The notes: generated by a model from the letters alone, not told the origin. Counted from the first letter of the stretch, positions 1 to 8,254 are shown. The stretch: DNA of 64,000 nucleotides from Chryseobacterium sp. T16E-39 (GCF_002216065.1 NZ_CP022282.1:4808889-4872888), one strand, 5' to 3'. Translations and numbers: made by a program.

Positions 1-532
1 TTAAATAAGCAGGATTTTGTGAATCAAGCTTCTTGAAAAGGGTTTTGTTTTCTTCAGACAGGTGAATGATAAGGATGTCATCATCTTCAGAAGCTATCCA
101 ATGATTTCCTTCTCTTTCCAGGATATTCTTGGCTTGATCATATAATATTTCAATATGGCATTTCTCATAGAACGGACGTAAATCTGAAAAGCAAAAACCT
201 ATGATCTGCAATTTTCTTTCAGTACTGTTTTCCAATGAAAACTGCAGTAATTGGGTTCCATATCCTTTCCCTTTTTCATCGGAAGCGAAGCCACCCATTT
301 CGACAAAAGGATATAAGTTTCCAGATATTTCTAAAGTAAAATCGAAATTCAGACGCAGTACTGAAGCAATTTTTCCATCGATATCCAGGAGTAAATGAAA
401 TTCAGAGTCTTTGAATAAGTTCTTAAAAGCATCTGGAGTCATTCCGGCCCATGCATCATTTTCCCAAAGCCTTATAATTATTTCTATTTCCTGATCGGTA
501 AGTTCTTCAGGTTTTTTAATGCTACAAACCAT
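1..532 (-). CDS. GNAT-family N-acetyltransferase, partial (3' end beyond window)
   Basis: The reading frame starts with ATG at 532-530 and stays open to the window edge, giving 177 codons with no stop, so the C-terminus is missing. The middle carries the motif GFASDEKGKGYGTQLL, which fits the acetyl-CoA pyrophosphate-binding loop (Q/R-x-x-G-x-G/A) of GNAT enzymes. A beta-strand pattern before it (DIDGKIASVLRLNFDF) fits the GNAT core. The substrate cannot be told from the sequence. The start lies inside the end of the preceding 171-aa gene (11-base overlap), so it is translated as part of the trp operon transcript. A co-transcribed acetyltransferase may be a passenger rather than a tryptophan enzyme. 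The family call is fairly safe and the function is unknown. Confidence 0.75.
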   Translation of the reverse strand, partial: MVCSIKKPEELTDQEIEIIIRLWENDAWAGMTPDAFKNLFKDSEFHLLLDIDGKIASVLRLNFDFTLEISGNLYPFVEMGGFASDEKGKGYGTQLLQFSLENSTERKLQIIGFCFSDLRPFYEKCHIEILYDQAKNILEREGNHWIASEDDDILIIHLSEENKTLFKKLDSQNPAYL

Positions 533-1037
533 GGTTTAAGTTATTAATGTATGACATGTTTTGATCAAATTGCTGTCGGGTTATCTGTTTATTTTGATAG
601 AGAAATTTTATTTTGCTTGCAATGCTGATTAAAGTTTCCATATCCAGTTTTGAATGATACATTTTGAAGATCAATTCCAGATTATCCAGTAAATAATAGG
701 AATCCAGTTTTTCATAAGATAAAAAGATCTTAAAGTATATTTTCCCCAGATCGTAATTGACATTCTCTTTGACCTTTTTTTCCATCAGTTTGTCTGCAAT
801 GATAACCAAATGATAGCCGTCCCATAAATGAATTGTTTGGAAAAAATATTGAATATCATCTTCGTTGAAATCCTCAATGATCCTTATGAATTGAGATAAT
901 AAGCCACCCATTTCCCAGAAATCTGTGGTGCTGTCATTTTCGGATATAAATTCGTACAGTTTTTTTACCTTCTCATTTTCAAAACGGGGTGGAAATAATG
1001 TCCGGTAAAACTGTTTTTTTAGTGATTTTATATTCAT
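522..1037 (-). CDS. Hypothetical protein in the trp operon
   Basis: This 171-residue protein is not recognised. It has no signal peptide or membrane segment. It is rich in acidic and aromatic residues and looks helical (for example FSENDSTTDFWEMGGLL-like segments and repeated FKIF/YLLDNLEL patterns), so it is probably a soluble helical cytoplasmic protein. Its ATG overlaps the trpF stop codon in an ATGA arrangement (1034-1037), and its end overlaps the GNAT gene start by 11 bases, which implies translational coupling on the trp transcript. Position alone suggests co-regulation with tryptophan supply. No biochemical role can be assigned. Confidence 0.7.
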   Translation of the reverse strand: MNIKSLKKQFYRTLFPPRFENEKVKKLYEFISENDSTTDFWEMGGLLSQFIRIIEDFNEDDIQYFFQTIHLWDGYHLVIIADKLMEKKVKENVNYDLGKIYFKIFLSYEKLDSYYLLDNLELIFKMYHSKLDMETLISIASKIKFLYQNKQITRQQFDQNMSYINNLNHGL

Positions 1038-1687
1038 AACGCTAAGGTTAATAGGTTCAACTTAAATGCGCTTATTTTGTTCAGATCCTTAATTCCTGGT
1101 TGAATTTCAAATTTTGAATTGATATCCAGGGCGAAAGGCTTTTGATGCAAAACTTCTATACCTTTTGTATTTTCTTCAGAAATACCTCCACTTAATAAAT
1201 AAGGGATTTCTATCTTCAAATCATTTAATAATGACCAGTCAAATTTTTTTCCCGTTCCTCCAAAAGATTGACTGTCTGTGTCAAACAGTAAATAATCAAC
1301 AAGAGGTTGTAGGTGTTCAATTTTAAATTTCAGATCTTCAATTGTCTCACCAATTCGAAAAACCTTGATGATTTTGACCTTAGGATCCATTTCCCTTTTT
1401 AATGCTGAAATGTAGTCCTCATTTTCATCACCATGAATCTGAATAAAATCAAGATCAGCGCTCTTAGTGATATTTAAAATATCTTCAATACTCTCATTGA
1501 CGAAAACACCCACTTTTCTAGGATGATTAATTTTCGAAATATCCTCTAAACTTAAACGATTAAGTGCATATCTAGGCGATTTTTTATAGAATATAAATCC
1601 AAGGAAATCAATATTCAAAGAAATTAATTCCTGAATTTGATTCAATTGGGTAAGACCACATACTTTTAATTGCAACTGTTGGTTCAT
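1034..1687 (-). CDS. trpF: Phosphoribosylanthranilate isomerase
   Basis: TrpF converts N-(5-phosphoribosyl)anthranilate to the enol-ribulose isomer, the third step of tryptophan synthesis, in the cytoplasm. The 217-residue length is typical of a free-standing TrpF. The N-terminal KVCGLT motif carries the catalytic Cys. GFIFYKKSPRY follows at about residue 31, the second-strand FDTDSQSFGGTGKKFDW block carries the catalytic Asp, and LLSGGIS is the phosphate-binding loop near the C-terminus. TrpC ends two bases upstream of this start, and the following gene starts inside the TrpF stop (ATGA). It is not fused to TrpC, unlike in E. coli. Confidence 0.96.
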   Translation of the reverse strand: MNQQLQLKVCGLTQLNQIQELISLNIDFLGFIFYKKSPRYALNRLSLEDISKINHPRKVGVFVNESIEDILNITKSADLDFIQIHGDENEDYISALKREMDPKVKIIKVFRIGETIEDLKFKIEHLQPLVDYLLFDTDSQSFGGTGKKFDWSLLNDLKIEIPYLLSGGISEENTKGIEVLHQKPFALDINSKFEIQPGIKDLNKISAFKLNLLTLAL

Positions 1688-1688
1688 T

Positions 1689-2468
1689 CTATTGTTTTAT
1701 ACGGTCTGTGAATATTTCAAACGCCTGGGCCGGATTTTCATTCTTCATAAAATATTCCCCCATTAAAAATCCATCAAATCCTTTTTCTTTCAGATAAGTA
1801 AAATCCTCAATAGTATAAATTCCACTTTCAGCAATTGATAAAGCTTGGGTGGGTAACTGGTTTTTTAATCTGACAGAATGCTGAAGATCTACTTTAAAAT
1901 CTTTTAAATTCCTGTTATTAATTCCGACCAGATCAATAGCAGAATGATAATGCTCCAATTCTTCTTCAGTGTGAATCTCAAGTAAAACTTCCAGACCGAG
2001 CTCATGTGATAAATGGGTAAATTCCGCAACTTGTGAAGGGGAGAGACAGGCTGCAATCAACAGGATAACATCAGCTCCCATATTTTTCGCTTCATAAAAC
2101 TGATATTCATCGATCATGAAATCCTTTCTTAGAATAGGAATCGTAATCTGATCCCTCACACCAAGGATGTCTTTAAAACTTCCTCCAAAAAAATCGGCAT
2201 CCGTTAAAATAGAAATTCCACTCGCTCCGAAATTTTCATAAGCTGAAACCACTTCTATAGGAGAAACGCTGTTATTAATCACTCCCTTGGAAGGAGACTG
2301 TCTTTTGAATTCAGCTATGATCCCACTTTTTTCCTTGATAGAAGCCTTTAAAGAATTGGTTTTTCTTCCAAAAAAAGCAGAATCTTTTAGTTCTTCTATA
2401 GAAATGTTTGCTTTTGAAAAATGAACTTCTTCTTTTTTTCTCGATATAATTTTATCTAATATGGTCAT
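1689..2468 (-). CDS. trpC: Indole-3-glycerol phosphate synthase
   Basis: TrpC closes the indole ring to give indole-3-glycerol phosphate in the tryptophan pathway. The protein is a single (beta/alpha)8 domain of 259 residues, the normal length. It shows the family signature IIAEFKRQSPSKG (about residues 50-62, with catalytic Lys), the GASGISILTD strand, LRKDFMID (second active-site Lys), GINNRNLKDF and the phosphate-binding AESGI loop. It lies between trpD and trpF on the same strand. The 46-base gap to trpD contains no obvious terminator, so operon read-through is expected. Confidence 0.97.
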   Translation of the reverse strand: MTILDKIISRKKEEVHFSKANISIEELKDSAFFGRKTNSLKASIKEKSGIIAEFKRQSPSKGVINNSVSPIEVVSAYENFGASGISILTDADFFGGSFKDILGVRDQITIPILRKDFMIDEYQFYEAKNMGADVILLIAACLSPSQVAEFTHLSHELGLEVLLEIHTEEELEHYHSAIDLVGINNRNLKDFKVDLQHSVRLKNQLPTQALSIAESGIYTIEDFTYLKEKGFDGFLMGEYFMKNENPAQAFEIFTDRIKQ

Positions 2469-2514
2469 TTGTTGTGTGTTTTTTATTTCTTTCCCGTATG
2501 ATATTTTATAAGAA

Positions 2515-3543
2515 TTATTCCAATAATAATTCCAGGCTTCTTAAAGCTTTTCCACTTTGCAGACTTTCCTGCGCTAATAGAAGACAATCATCATAGGTGC
2601 CAAATTTTTCGGTATGATAAAGTGCTACTGAAGCATTTGCTAAAACAACTGCATTTTGAGATTCTGTACCTTTTCCTTCTAAAATATTCCTGAAAATAGC
2701 AGCAGCTTCCTGAATCGTTTTACCTGCCTGTATGCTTTCCGGGTTTACCGGATCAAATCCTAAATCTTCAGAGGAGTAGATACGCTCTCCCTTTTTTGTA
2801 ATAATCTTGCTGTCATGGGTTAAACTGATCTCATCATATCCATCTAAGCCATGAACCAGAATAAATTCCTGCTGTTCTTTTTGTAAAAGATACTGGTAAA
2901 TTCTCGCGATTTCCAGATTGTATACCCCAATTACAGAAAATTTTGGCTTCGCAGGATTCACCAATGGTCCCAGTAAATTGAAAAAGGTTCTAAGGCCTAA
3001 AGACTTTCGCAATGCTCCGACAGACTGAAGGGCAGGATGGAAGTATGGGGCATGCAAGAAGCAGATATTGGCTTTTTCCAGATCCCTGTTCAATTTATCT
3101 GAATCATTATTCATCTGATAGCCGAGCTCTTCTAAAACATTAGAAGAACCGGTGACCGCAGAAGCTCCATAATTTCCATGTTTTGTTACTTTCTGTCCTG
3201 CTCCTGCAATTACAAAACTTGCTAAAGTTGATATGTTGATTGTATTTTTCCCATCACCTCCGGTTCCCACAATATCCAAAGCATCACTGGCATCTATATG
3301 TACAGGTACTGCCATTTGCAATAGAGCTTCTCTGAAACCTTCCAGTTCTTTCAGTGTAATATTACGCATCAGAAAAACACTGATGAAAGCAGTGACTTCT
3401 GTAGAGTTAAATTTATTTTGAGCTATTTCAATCATGATCGCCTTAGCCTCTGATTTTGATAAGGTATGATGATTGAATAAATATTGCAGAATTTCTTTCA
3501 TTTGAGGTGTTTTTATGGTTGAGGGAGTTTCTAGTGTTTTCAA
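2515..3543 (-). CDS. trpD: Anthranilate phosphoribosyltransferase
   Basis: TrpD transfers phosphoribose from PRPP to anthranilate, the second committed step of tryptophan synthesis. It has 342 residues and no fused glutaminase domain. The PRPP and magnesium-binding motif DIVGTGGDGKNTINIST is near residue 90, followed by KHGNYGASAVTGSSNVLEELG, which lines the anthranilate tunnel. The helical N-terminal domain (LSKSEAKAIM) is intact. Its start overlaps the trpG stop by four bases, so the two are probably translationally coupled. Confidence 0.97.
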   Translation of the reverse strand: MKTLETPSTIKTPQMKEILQYLFNHHTLSKSEAKAIMIEIAQNKFNSTEVTAFISVFLMRNITLKELEGFREALLQMAVPVHIDASDALDIVGTGGDGKNTINISTLASFVIAGAGQKVTKHGNYGASAVTGSSNVLEELGYQMNNDSDKLNRDLEKANICFLHAPYFHPALQSVGALRKSLGLRTFFNLLGPLVNPAKPKFSVIGVYNLEIARIYQYLLQKEQQEFILVHGLDGYDEISLTHDSKIITKKGERIYSSEDLGFDPVNPESIQAGKTIQEAAAIFRNILEGKGTESQNAVVLANASVALYHTEKFGTYDDCLLLAQESLQSGKALRSLELLLE

Positions 3544-4139
3544 TGTAAAAGGAAGTTTTTAATGATTATTTCTCCATCAGGAGTTAAAATACTTTCAGGA
3601 TGAAATTGAACACCATGCACATCATAAGTTTTATGTTGCAGCGCCATAATCATTCCATCTTTATCGACCGCAGTCACTTCCAGCTCTTCTGGAAATTGAT
3701 CCGGATCTACAGCCCAACTGTGGTATCTTCCTACCTCAAGACCTGACGATAGATTTTGAAAAAGTTTTGTTTTTCCTTTTACCAGTTCAGTAGTGGTTGC
3801 CACCCCATGAAAAATTTCTGACAGATTGATTAATCTTCCGCCAAAAGCTTCTGCAATAGCCTGCTGTCCCAGACAAACTCCAAGAATACTTTTGGTAGGC
3901 GCATATTTTTTAATCAGATCCAGTAAGATGCCAGACTCTTCAGGAATTCCGGGACCGGGAGACAAAATGATTTTATCATATTTGTTAACTTCTTCCAGAC
4001 TGATTTCATCATTGCGGTAGACATCTACTTTTTGATTCAGTATTCTTTCAATTATCTGTACAAGATTATAAGTAAAGCTATCGTAATTATCAAAAACTAA
4101 AACTTTAGATGTGGACTGTTCTTCTTTATTTTTATTCAT
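3540..4139 (-). CDS. trpG: Anthranilate synthase component II (glutamine amidotransferase)
   Basis: This class I glutamine amidotransferase supplies ammonia to TrpE for anthranilate formation. Of its 199 residues, the oxyanion motif SPGPGIPEESG lies at about 60-70, the nucleophile Cys89 sits in LGVCLGQQAIAEAFGG, and the His-Glu pair is in VQFHPES near the C-terminus. The N-terminal dozen residues are polar and are probably a flexible tail before the first strand (VLVFDNYDSFTYNL). In many bacteria this subunit also serves p-aminobenzoate synthase as PabA, and that dual role cannot be excluded. It overlaps trpD by four bases. Confidence 0.96.
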   Translation of the reverse strand: MNKNKEEQSTSKVLVFDNYDSFTYNLVQIIERILNQKVDVYRNDEISLEEVNKYDKIILSPGPGIPEESGILLDLIKKYAPTKSILGVCLGQQAIAEAFGGRLINLSEIFHGVATTTELVKGKTKLFQNLSSGLEVGRYHSWAVDPDQFPEELEVTAVDKDGMIMALQHKTYDVHGVQFHPESILTPDGEIIIKNFLLH

Positions 4140-4200
4140 TTTTTGTTCTTTTAGTGATTCATATCCTGATATGTTACTTTGTAAAATAGATCAGTGATCA

Positions 4201-5622
4201 TTAATAATTGAGTTTATCTGCCTTTTCTACTGCCTTTTTTAATGCATTAAGCTTATTGTTCACCTCCTGCAGCTCACTTTCCGGGTTGGATTTAGCCACT
4301 AAACCTGCACCTGCCTGATAGAAAAGGGTATTGTTTTTACTTAAGAATGTCCTGATCATAATCGCCTGATTACAGCTGCCATTTAATCCTACCATACCGA
4401 TACAGCCCCCATAATACCCCCGGGAATCTTTTTCATATTGATTAATCAGTTGAAGTGCTTTATGTTTTGGTGCGCCACTTAAGGTTCCCTGAGGAAAAGT
4501 AGAGGCTACGACTTCAAATGGATTGGTATTTTCCGGTAAATCCGATGTCACTTCACTCACCATGTGGATAACGTGAGAAAAGAGCTGGATCTCCTTCAGT
4601 TTTGTTACGGTAATATTTTTCCCCATTTTTCCAAGATCATTTCTTGCCAGATCTACAAGCATTGTATGTTCTGCATTTTCTTTAGGATCATTTTTGAGCT
4701 CTTCGATTGATTGAAGATCTATATCAAAGTCACCGGTTCTCTTGAATGTTCCGGCAATTGGGTGAATGATCGCTTTTTGATCTTTAATGATCAGCTGGCT
4801 TTCAGGGCTTGAACCGAATAATTTATAGTCTCCGTAATCGAAAAAGAATAAATAAGGTGAAGGATTGATGTTTCTTAAAGCACGATATACATTGAATTCA
4901 TCTCCTAAAAATTTCTGTTCAAATCTTCTGCTCAATACCAATTGGAAAACGTCTCCACGCATGCAATGTCTCTGAGCTGTTTTTACCAATTCCAGATATT
5001 CTTCATCGGTAATATTTGAAGTTTCTTCACCTGTTTTCTCGAAAGGGTAAACAACGGAGCTTTTGTTTTTGATTAAATTCTCTAATGTATACAGTTCAGA
5101 TTTTATCCCTTCAATTTGATTTTCAATAAAATGCATCTCATCATTATAGTGATTGATCGCAATTACATATTGGTACAGCCTGTATCTTACCAGAGGAATT
5201 TCAACTTCTTCACTTTGTGCTTTAAAATTAATATTGTCAAAAAACTGAACGGCTTCAAAACTGGTATATCCAAAAAGATTCTGTGCTGTTTCCTCAATAG
5301 GATCTTTGGCTTTTTCACAATCAAATACTGAAGAAAATTCATGAAGGATATCAGCCACTTTATGATTGATAATAAACTGTTTTACAGGTTCTGAGTTTGG
5401 AAATTTAATTTCAAATTCATTAAGATTCTTTACCTCAATTCCCGCTATTGCATTCACTGCGATGAAAGAGAAATTATTATCTATATTTTTAGAATCAGAA
5501 CTTTCCAAGAGGATCGTATCCCTGAATTTATCACGAATCTGAAGATAGATGTTCATCGGAGTCTGGAGATCTCCCAACGTTTTCTTGGATACGGTTTTTA
5601 CTTTTATTTTTTTATTAAACAT
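4201..5622 (-). CDS. trpE: Anthranilate synthase component I
   Basis: TrpE makes anthranilate from chorismate and is the first gene of the operon. The 473-residue protein has the N-terminal regulatory subdomain with LLESS at residues 38-42, which matches the tryptophan feedback-binding motif of studied TrpE enzymes. The C-terminal chorismate-binding domain carries RRFEQKF, IAGTFKRTGD, DLARNDLGK, FPQGTLSGAPKHKA and GYYGGCIG. It is therefore expected to be inhibited by tryptophan as well as controlled by the attenuator that ends about 35 bases upstream of its start. PabB is the main alternative, but the trp context decides. Confidence 0.97.
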   Translation of the reverse strand: MFNKKIKVKTVSKKTLGDLQTPMNIYLQIRDKFRDTILLESSDSKNIDNNFSFIAVNAIAGIEVKNLNEFEIKFPNSEPVKQFIINHKVADILHEFSSVFDCEKAKDPIEETAQNLFGYTSFEAVQFFDNINFKAQSEEVEIPLVRYRLYQYVIAINHYNDEMHFIENQIEGIKSELYTLENLIKNKSSVVYPFEKTGEETSNITDEEYLELVKTAQRHCMRGDVFQLVLSRRFEQKFLGDEFNVYRALRNINPSPYLFFFDYGDYKLFGSSPESQLIIKDQKAIIHPIAGTFKRTGDFDIDLQSIEELKNDPKENAEHTMLVDLARNDLGKMGKNITVTKLKEIQLFSHVIHMVSEVTSDLPENTNPFEVVASTFPQGTLSGAPKHKALQLINQYEKDSRGYYGGCIGMVGLNGSCNQAIMIRTFLSKNNTLFYQAGAGLVAKSNPESELQEVNNKLNALKKAVEKADKLNY

Positions 5623-5656
5623 TTGATGTTTTTTATTTTATTTGAGATTTAATCAT

Positions 5657-5691
5657 AAAAAAAGACTTCAACGGAATCCGTCAAAGTCTTT
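5657..5691 (-). terminator. trp attenuator (intrinsic terminator in the leader)
   Basis: Read on the minus strand, AAAGACTTTGACGGA (5691-5677) pairs over its whole length with TCCGTTGAAGTCTTT (5675-5661), using two G-U pairs and a one-base loop centre (a few central pairs probably open). Seven U follow at once. It lies between the leader peptide stop (5736) and trpE (5622). The leader also contains TGAAGT (5758-5753), a copy of part of the 3' arm, which could pair with the 5' arm as a weak antiterminator (about 6 pairs with G-U). The terminator is seen directly, and the switching mechanism is inferred. Confidence 0.9.
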
Positions 5692-5735
5692 ATATTTTGT
5701 TTTTATCTTATTCTGTTGTAAGAGTAGCTTAGCAT

Positions 5736-5813
5736 TTAGCAACATGATAATAACTTCAGACCCGACGAAGAGTTTGAATGCCACCACCAAAAATTATTGC
5801 TCGTATTAAACAT
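5736..5813 (-). CDS. trpL: trp operon leader peptide with Trp-Trp-Trp
   Basis: The 25-residue frame reads MFNTSNNFWWWHSNSSSG followed by LKLLSCC and a TAA stop. Three consecutive TGG codons lie at 5789-5781. A peptide with tandem Trp codons directly before a strong terminator and trpE is the classic signature of ribosome-mediated attenuation: when charged tRNA-Trp is scarce the ribosome stalls and termination is prevented. The ATG lies only four bases after a TACATTTG -7 box, so the transcript may be nearly leaderless. The frame is too short for ordinary gene finding. The confidence rests on the position and on the Trp run, which is very unlikely by chance. Confidence 0.92.
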   Translation of the reverse strand: MFNTSNNFWWWHSNSSSGLKLLSCC

Positions 5814-5817
5814 GGGA

Positions 5818-5845
5818 CAAATGTAGATAATAATTTTAATACAAA
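5818..5845 (-). promoter_or_regulatory. trp operon promoter
   Basis: On the minus strand TTTG (5845-5842) is followed after 16 bases by TACATTTG (5825-5818), a full match to the Bacteroidota -7 consensus TAnnTTTG. The spacing is slightly shorter than usual. The predicted start of transcription falls on or next to the trpL ATG. Confidence 0.75.
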
Positions 5846-5888
5846 AAACAAAAAGAACCGAAAATAAAAAAACTTAAGATAAAATTAA

Positions 5889-6533
5889 CTATTCCGCTTG
5901 TTTTAATGCAGTCTTTAATTCTTCAATTTTTATTTTGTAATTCTCATCATCATATACTTGTACATAATCCTCTAAGGCTGAGATGTATTCTTCTATAAAC
6001 TCTTTATTTCTGGGATCAGCTTCATATTTGATCTTTGCACTGTTTATGGGAGCTTGCATTTCATATTGGCGCAACCTTTTACCTTCTTCAGACTTGTTGT
6101 AGAGGATTACTATATTCTTTTCGTATCCGGGAATGTATTTTACGGGAAAGGGCTGATTCACCTGAGGGATCCGTATCGCATTTTCAATTGGATATATTGA
6201 AGCGGAGGTGGTCGAAAAGTTGGTTGAAGTGTATTTTCCATTCTGGTTCTTTACAATAGCTTCATAATCATGGATATACTGTTCATTTAAAGTGGAGTTT
6301 GTTTCAGTATCCGAAGTGATAATGGCAGTACTTTCGATGCCGTATTTATTTAAAAACCATGCGTTTAAAAATTGTCCGGCAACTCCGTTAGCAATTCCTA
6401 AAGGAAGGATAGGAAGCAGCATCCACCATTTTTTTGTAAGAAATGACAGAAGACAGAAAATAACAAACAAAAGAACCACAGTATAAAAACCGTGATGGCT
6501 TGTGAAAAATAAGATTTTAGAAATGAGAATCAT
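5889..6533 (-). CDS. Membrane protein of unknown function
   Basis: The 214-residue protein begins with two membrane segments (about residues 15-35 and 37-60), followed by a soluble domain with mixed strand and helix pattern (STAIITSDTETNSTLN, YEAIVKNQNGKYTS, QPFPVKYIPGYEKNIVILYN). The middle part, with a short extracellular-like beta domain that ends in a V/YIPGYE-type strand, resembles the layout of DUF3592-type membrane proteins, but I cannot confirm the family. The C-terminal 60 residues are a charged helix. It sits upstream of the trp promoter on the same strand with its own stop at 5889, so it is not part of the attenuated transcript. Confidence 0.65.
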   Translation of the reverse strand: MILISKILFFTSHHGFYTVVLLFVIFCLLSFLTKKWWMLLPILPLGIANGVAGQFLNAWFLNKYGIESTAIITSDTETNSTLNEQYIHDYEAIVKNQNGKYTSTNFSTTSASIYPIENAIRIPQVNQPFPVKYIPGYEKNIVILYNKSEEGKRLRQYEMQAPINSAKIKYEADPRNKEFIEEYISALEDYVQVYDDENYKIKIEELKTALKQAE

Positions 6534-6642
6534 AGTTTAAAATTAAAATTTTTATTTAAATGAGCCTCCATTTAGTGATTATATTCCATATAAATTATTA
6601 TTAAAAGGGATATTTATCATCACTTTAAAAATTTATTTTTTA

Positions 6643-6650
6643 TACTTTTG
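6643..6650 (+). promoter_or_regulatory. -7 box of the lipoprotein/cytochrome c genes
   Basis: TACTTTTG matches TAnnTTTG and lies 22 bases before the ATG at 6673. No clear TTG -33 element is visible. Confidence 0.5.
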
Positions 6651-6672
6651 CTTAAATTTTATAGAAAAAATA

Positions 6673-6888
6673 ATGAAAAAAGTATTAGCACTTGCATTTA
6701 TTGGAGGTTTATTCGTAGTAAACTGCTCTAAAAAACCGGATCATTCTTTACAAGACAGCAACACCATGCTGGAAGAGCCGGAAGCTCCTGTTGTTGTAGA
6801 TTCTACAAAAGCTAAACCTGCTGCCGCTGCACCTGTTGCTGCAACACCAGCACCAGCAGCTAAAACAGATTCTACGGCAAAGAAATAA
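6673..6888 (+). CDS. Small Ala/Pro-rich lipoprotein
   Basis: The 71-residue product starts with a lipoprotein signal peptide: MKK, a hydrophobic run, then VVNC followed by SKK, so Cys19 is the likely lipidation site. The mature part is acidic, then turns into an Ala/Pro-rich tail (KPAAAAPVAATPAPAAKTDS) that is probably unstructured. It overlaps the cytochrome c gene by one base (TAATG), which couples the two. It is perhaps a small companion of the cytochrome in the outer periplasm, but the role is unknown. Confidence 0.75.
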   Translation: MKKVLALAFIGGLFVVNCSKKPDHSLQDSNTMLEEPEAPVVVDSTKAKPAAAAPVAATPAPAAKTDSTAKK

Positions 6889-7262
6889 TGAAGAAATTAT
6901 TTTTGACAGGATGCGTAGGATTTTTGATCCTTTCCTGTTCCAAAAAAGAAAATACACCGGTTGATACTGCTTCTTCGGAAACAGCTGTTGTTTCCGAGCC
7001 TGTAAAAACTAATCTTTCAGGAAGTCAGATGATTGAAACATTAGATTGTACAGGATGTCATACGGTTAATGAAAGAATGATAGGACCTTCTTATCAGGAA
7101 ATAGCCAATAAATATTCTGAAAAGGATGTTGAAGTATTGGCTTCCAAGATTATTGAAGGCGGAAGCGGGGTTTGGGGAAGCGTACCTATGCAGCCTCACC
7201 CTCAGGTATCTAAAGAAGATGCCAAAAAAATGGTAGAATATATCTTAAGTCAGAAGAAATAA
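6888..7262 (+). CDS. Lipoprotein cytochrome c, class I
   Basis: This 124-residue protein has a lipobox (LILSC followed by SKK) and then a single heme c motif CTGCH at about residues 55-59, in the order expected for a class I c-type cytochrome. MQPHP near residue 104 offers the Met axial ligand, and IGPSYQEIANKY plus MVEYILSQKK match the conserved helices of the c5/c-552 type. It would carry electrons on the periplasmic face. It is coupled to the small lipoprotein upstream and followed three bases later by rlmF, with no functional link to the latter apparent. Confidence 0.88.
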   Translation: MKKLFLTGCVGFLILSCSKKENTPVDTASSETAVVSEPVKTNLSGSQMIETLDCTGCHTVNERMIGPSYQEIANKYSEKDVEVLASKIIEGGSGVWGSVPMQPHPQVSKEDAKKMVEYILSQKK

Positions 7263-7265
7263 AAT

Positions 7266-8195
7266 ATGTCTGCTGAAAAATCCAGTCTGCACACAAGAAA
7301 TCCTCATCGTAGTCCTTATGATTTTGATCAGCTCATTTCTTGTGTGCCAGAACTGAAACATTATGTTTTTGTAAATGCCTACGGAACACCAACCATTAAT
7401 TTCAGTCTTCCAAAAGCAGTGAAACTGCTTAATAAAGCCCTTTTATTACACTTTTATAATGTTCATAGCTGGGATATTCCAGAATCCAATTTATGTCCGC
7501 CGATTCCTGGAAGAGCGGATTATATCCATTATCTTGCCGATCTACTGACAACGCAATCAGGTGGGATTCCAACAGGAGCTTCCATTGTTGGGTTGGATAT
7601 AGGAGTGGGGGCTAATCTTGTTTATCCTTTAATTGCCCATAACTCTTATGGATGGACCATGTTAGGAACTGATATCAATAAAGATTCACTGAAAAATGCC
7701 CAACAGATCTTAGACCATAATCCGGATCTTTTGCCAGCTATTCAGCTGAAGCATCAACCTGATTCCAATCATATATTTAAAAATATCATCGGTGTTGAAG
7801 ACCGGTTCATGTTTTCGATGTGCAATCCTCCTTTTCATGATTCTGAAGAATCTGCGATAAAGGGAAATGTCAGAAAAACTAAGAATCTCAACAAATCAAA
7901 AGTTAAAAAGCCCCTGTTTAATTTTAGTGGGCAACAGTCTGAACTGTGGTGTGAAGGCGGGGAACTTGCTTTTATTACAAAAATGATCAACGAAAGTACA
8001 TCTTATGCTTCTCAGGTCTTATGGTTTACGTGTTTGGTTTCTAAAAAAGATAATTTACATTCCCTTACGAATCTCTTAAAAAAAGTAAAAGCCGTAGATT
8101 TTAAAACTATTGAGATGGCTCAGGGCCAGAAAATAAGCAGAATCCTTGCGTGGACATTCACTCCTCAGAAGGATCAAAAAGATCAGTTCTCATAA
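7266..8195 (+). CDS. rlmF: 23S rRNA (adenine(1618)-N6)-methyltransferase RlmF
   Basis: RlmF methylates A1618 of 23S rRNA. The 309-residue protein opens with the family signature LHTRNPHRSPYDFDQL, has the SAM-binding strand VGLDIGVGANLVYPLI near residue 110, and the N6-adenine catalytic motif NPPF followed by H near residue 188. The intervening FSGQQSELWCEGGELAFI block is also conserved in the YbiN family. It starts three bases after the cytochrome gene. The following intergenic stretch holds the lysS promoter. Confidence 0.93.
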   Translation: MSAEKSSLHTRNPHRSPYDFDQLISCVPELKHYVFVNAYGTPTINFSLPKAVKLLNKALLLHFYNVHSWDIPESNLCPPIPGRADYIHYLADLLTTQSGGIPTGASIVGLDIGVGANLVYPLIAHNSYGWTMLGTDINKDSLKNAQQILDHNPDLLPAIQLKHQPDSNHIFKNIIGVEDRFMFSMCNPPFHDSEESAIKGNVRKTKNLNKSKVKKPLFNFSGQQSELWCEGGELAFITKMINESTSYASQVLWFTCLVSKKDNLHSLTNLLKKVKAVDFKTIEMAQGQKISRILAWTFTPQKDQKDQFS

Positions 8196-8254
8196 TCTCA
8201 TTTTCCCTTTAACTGCATTTTTACGGAAATAAATTATATTTCTGGGAAAAGTCA

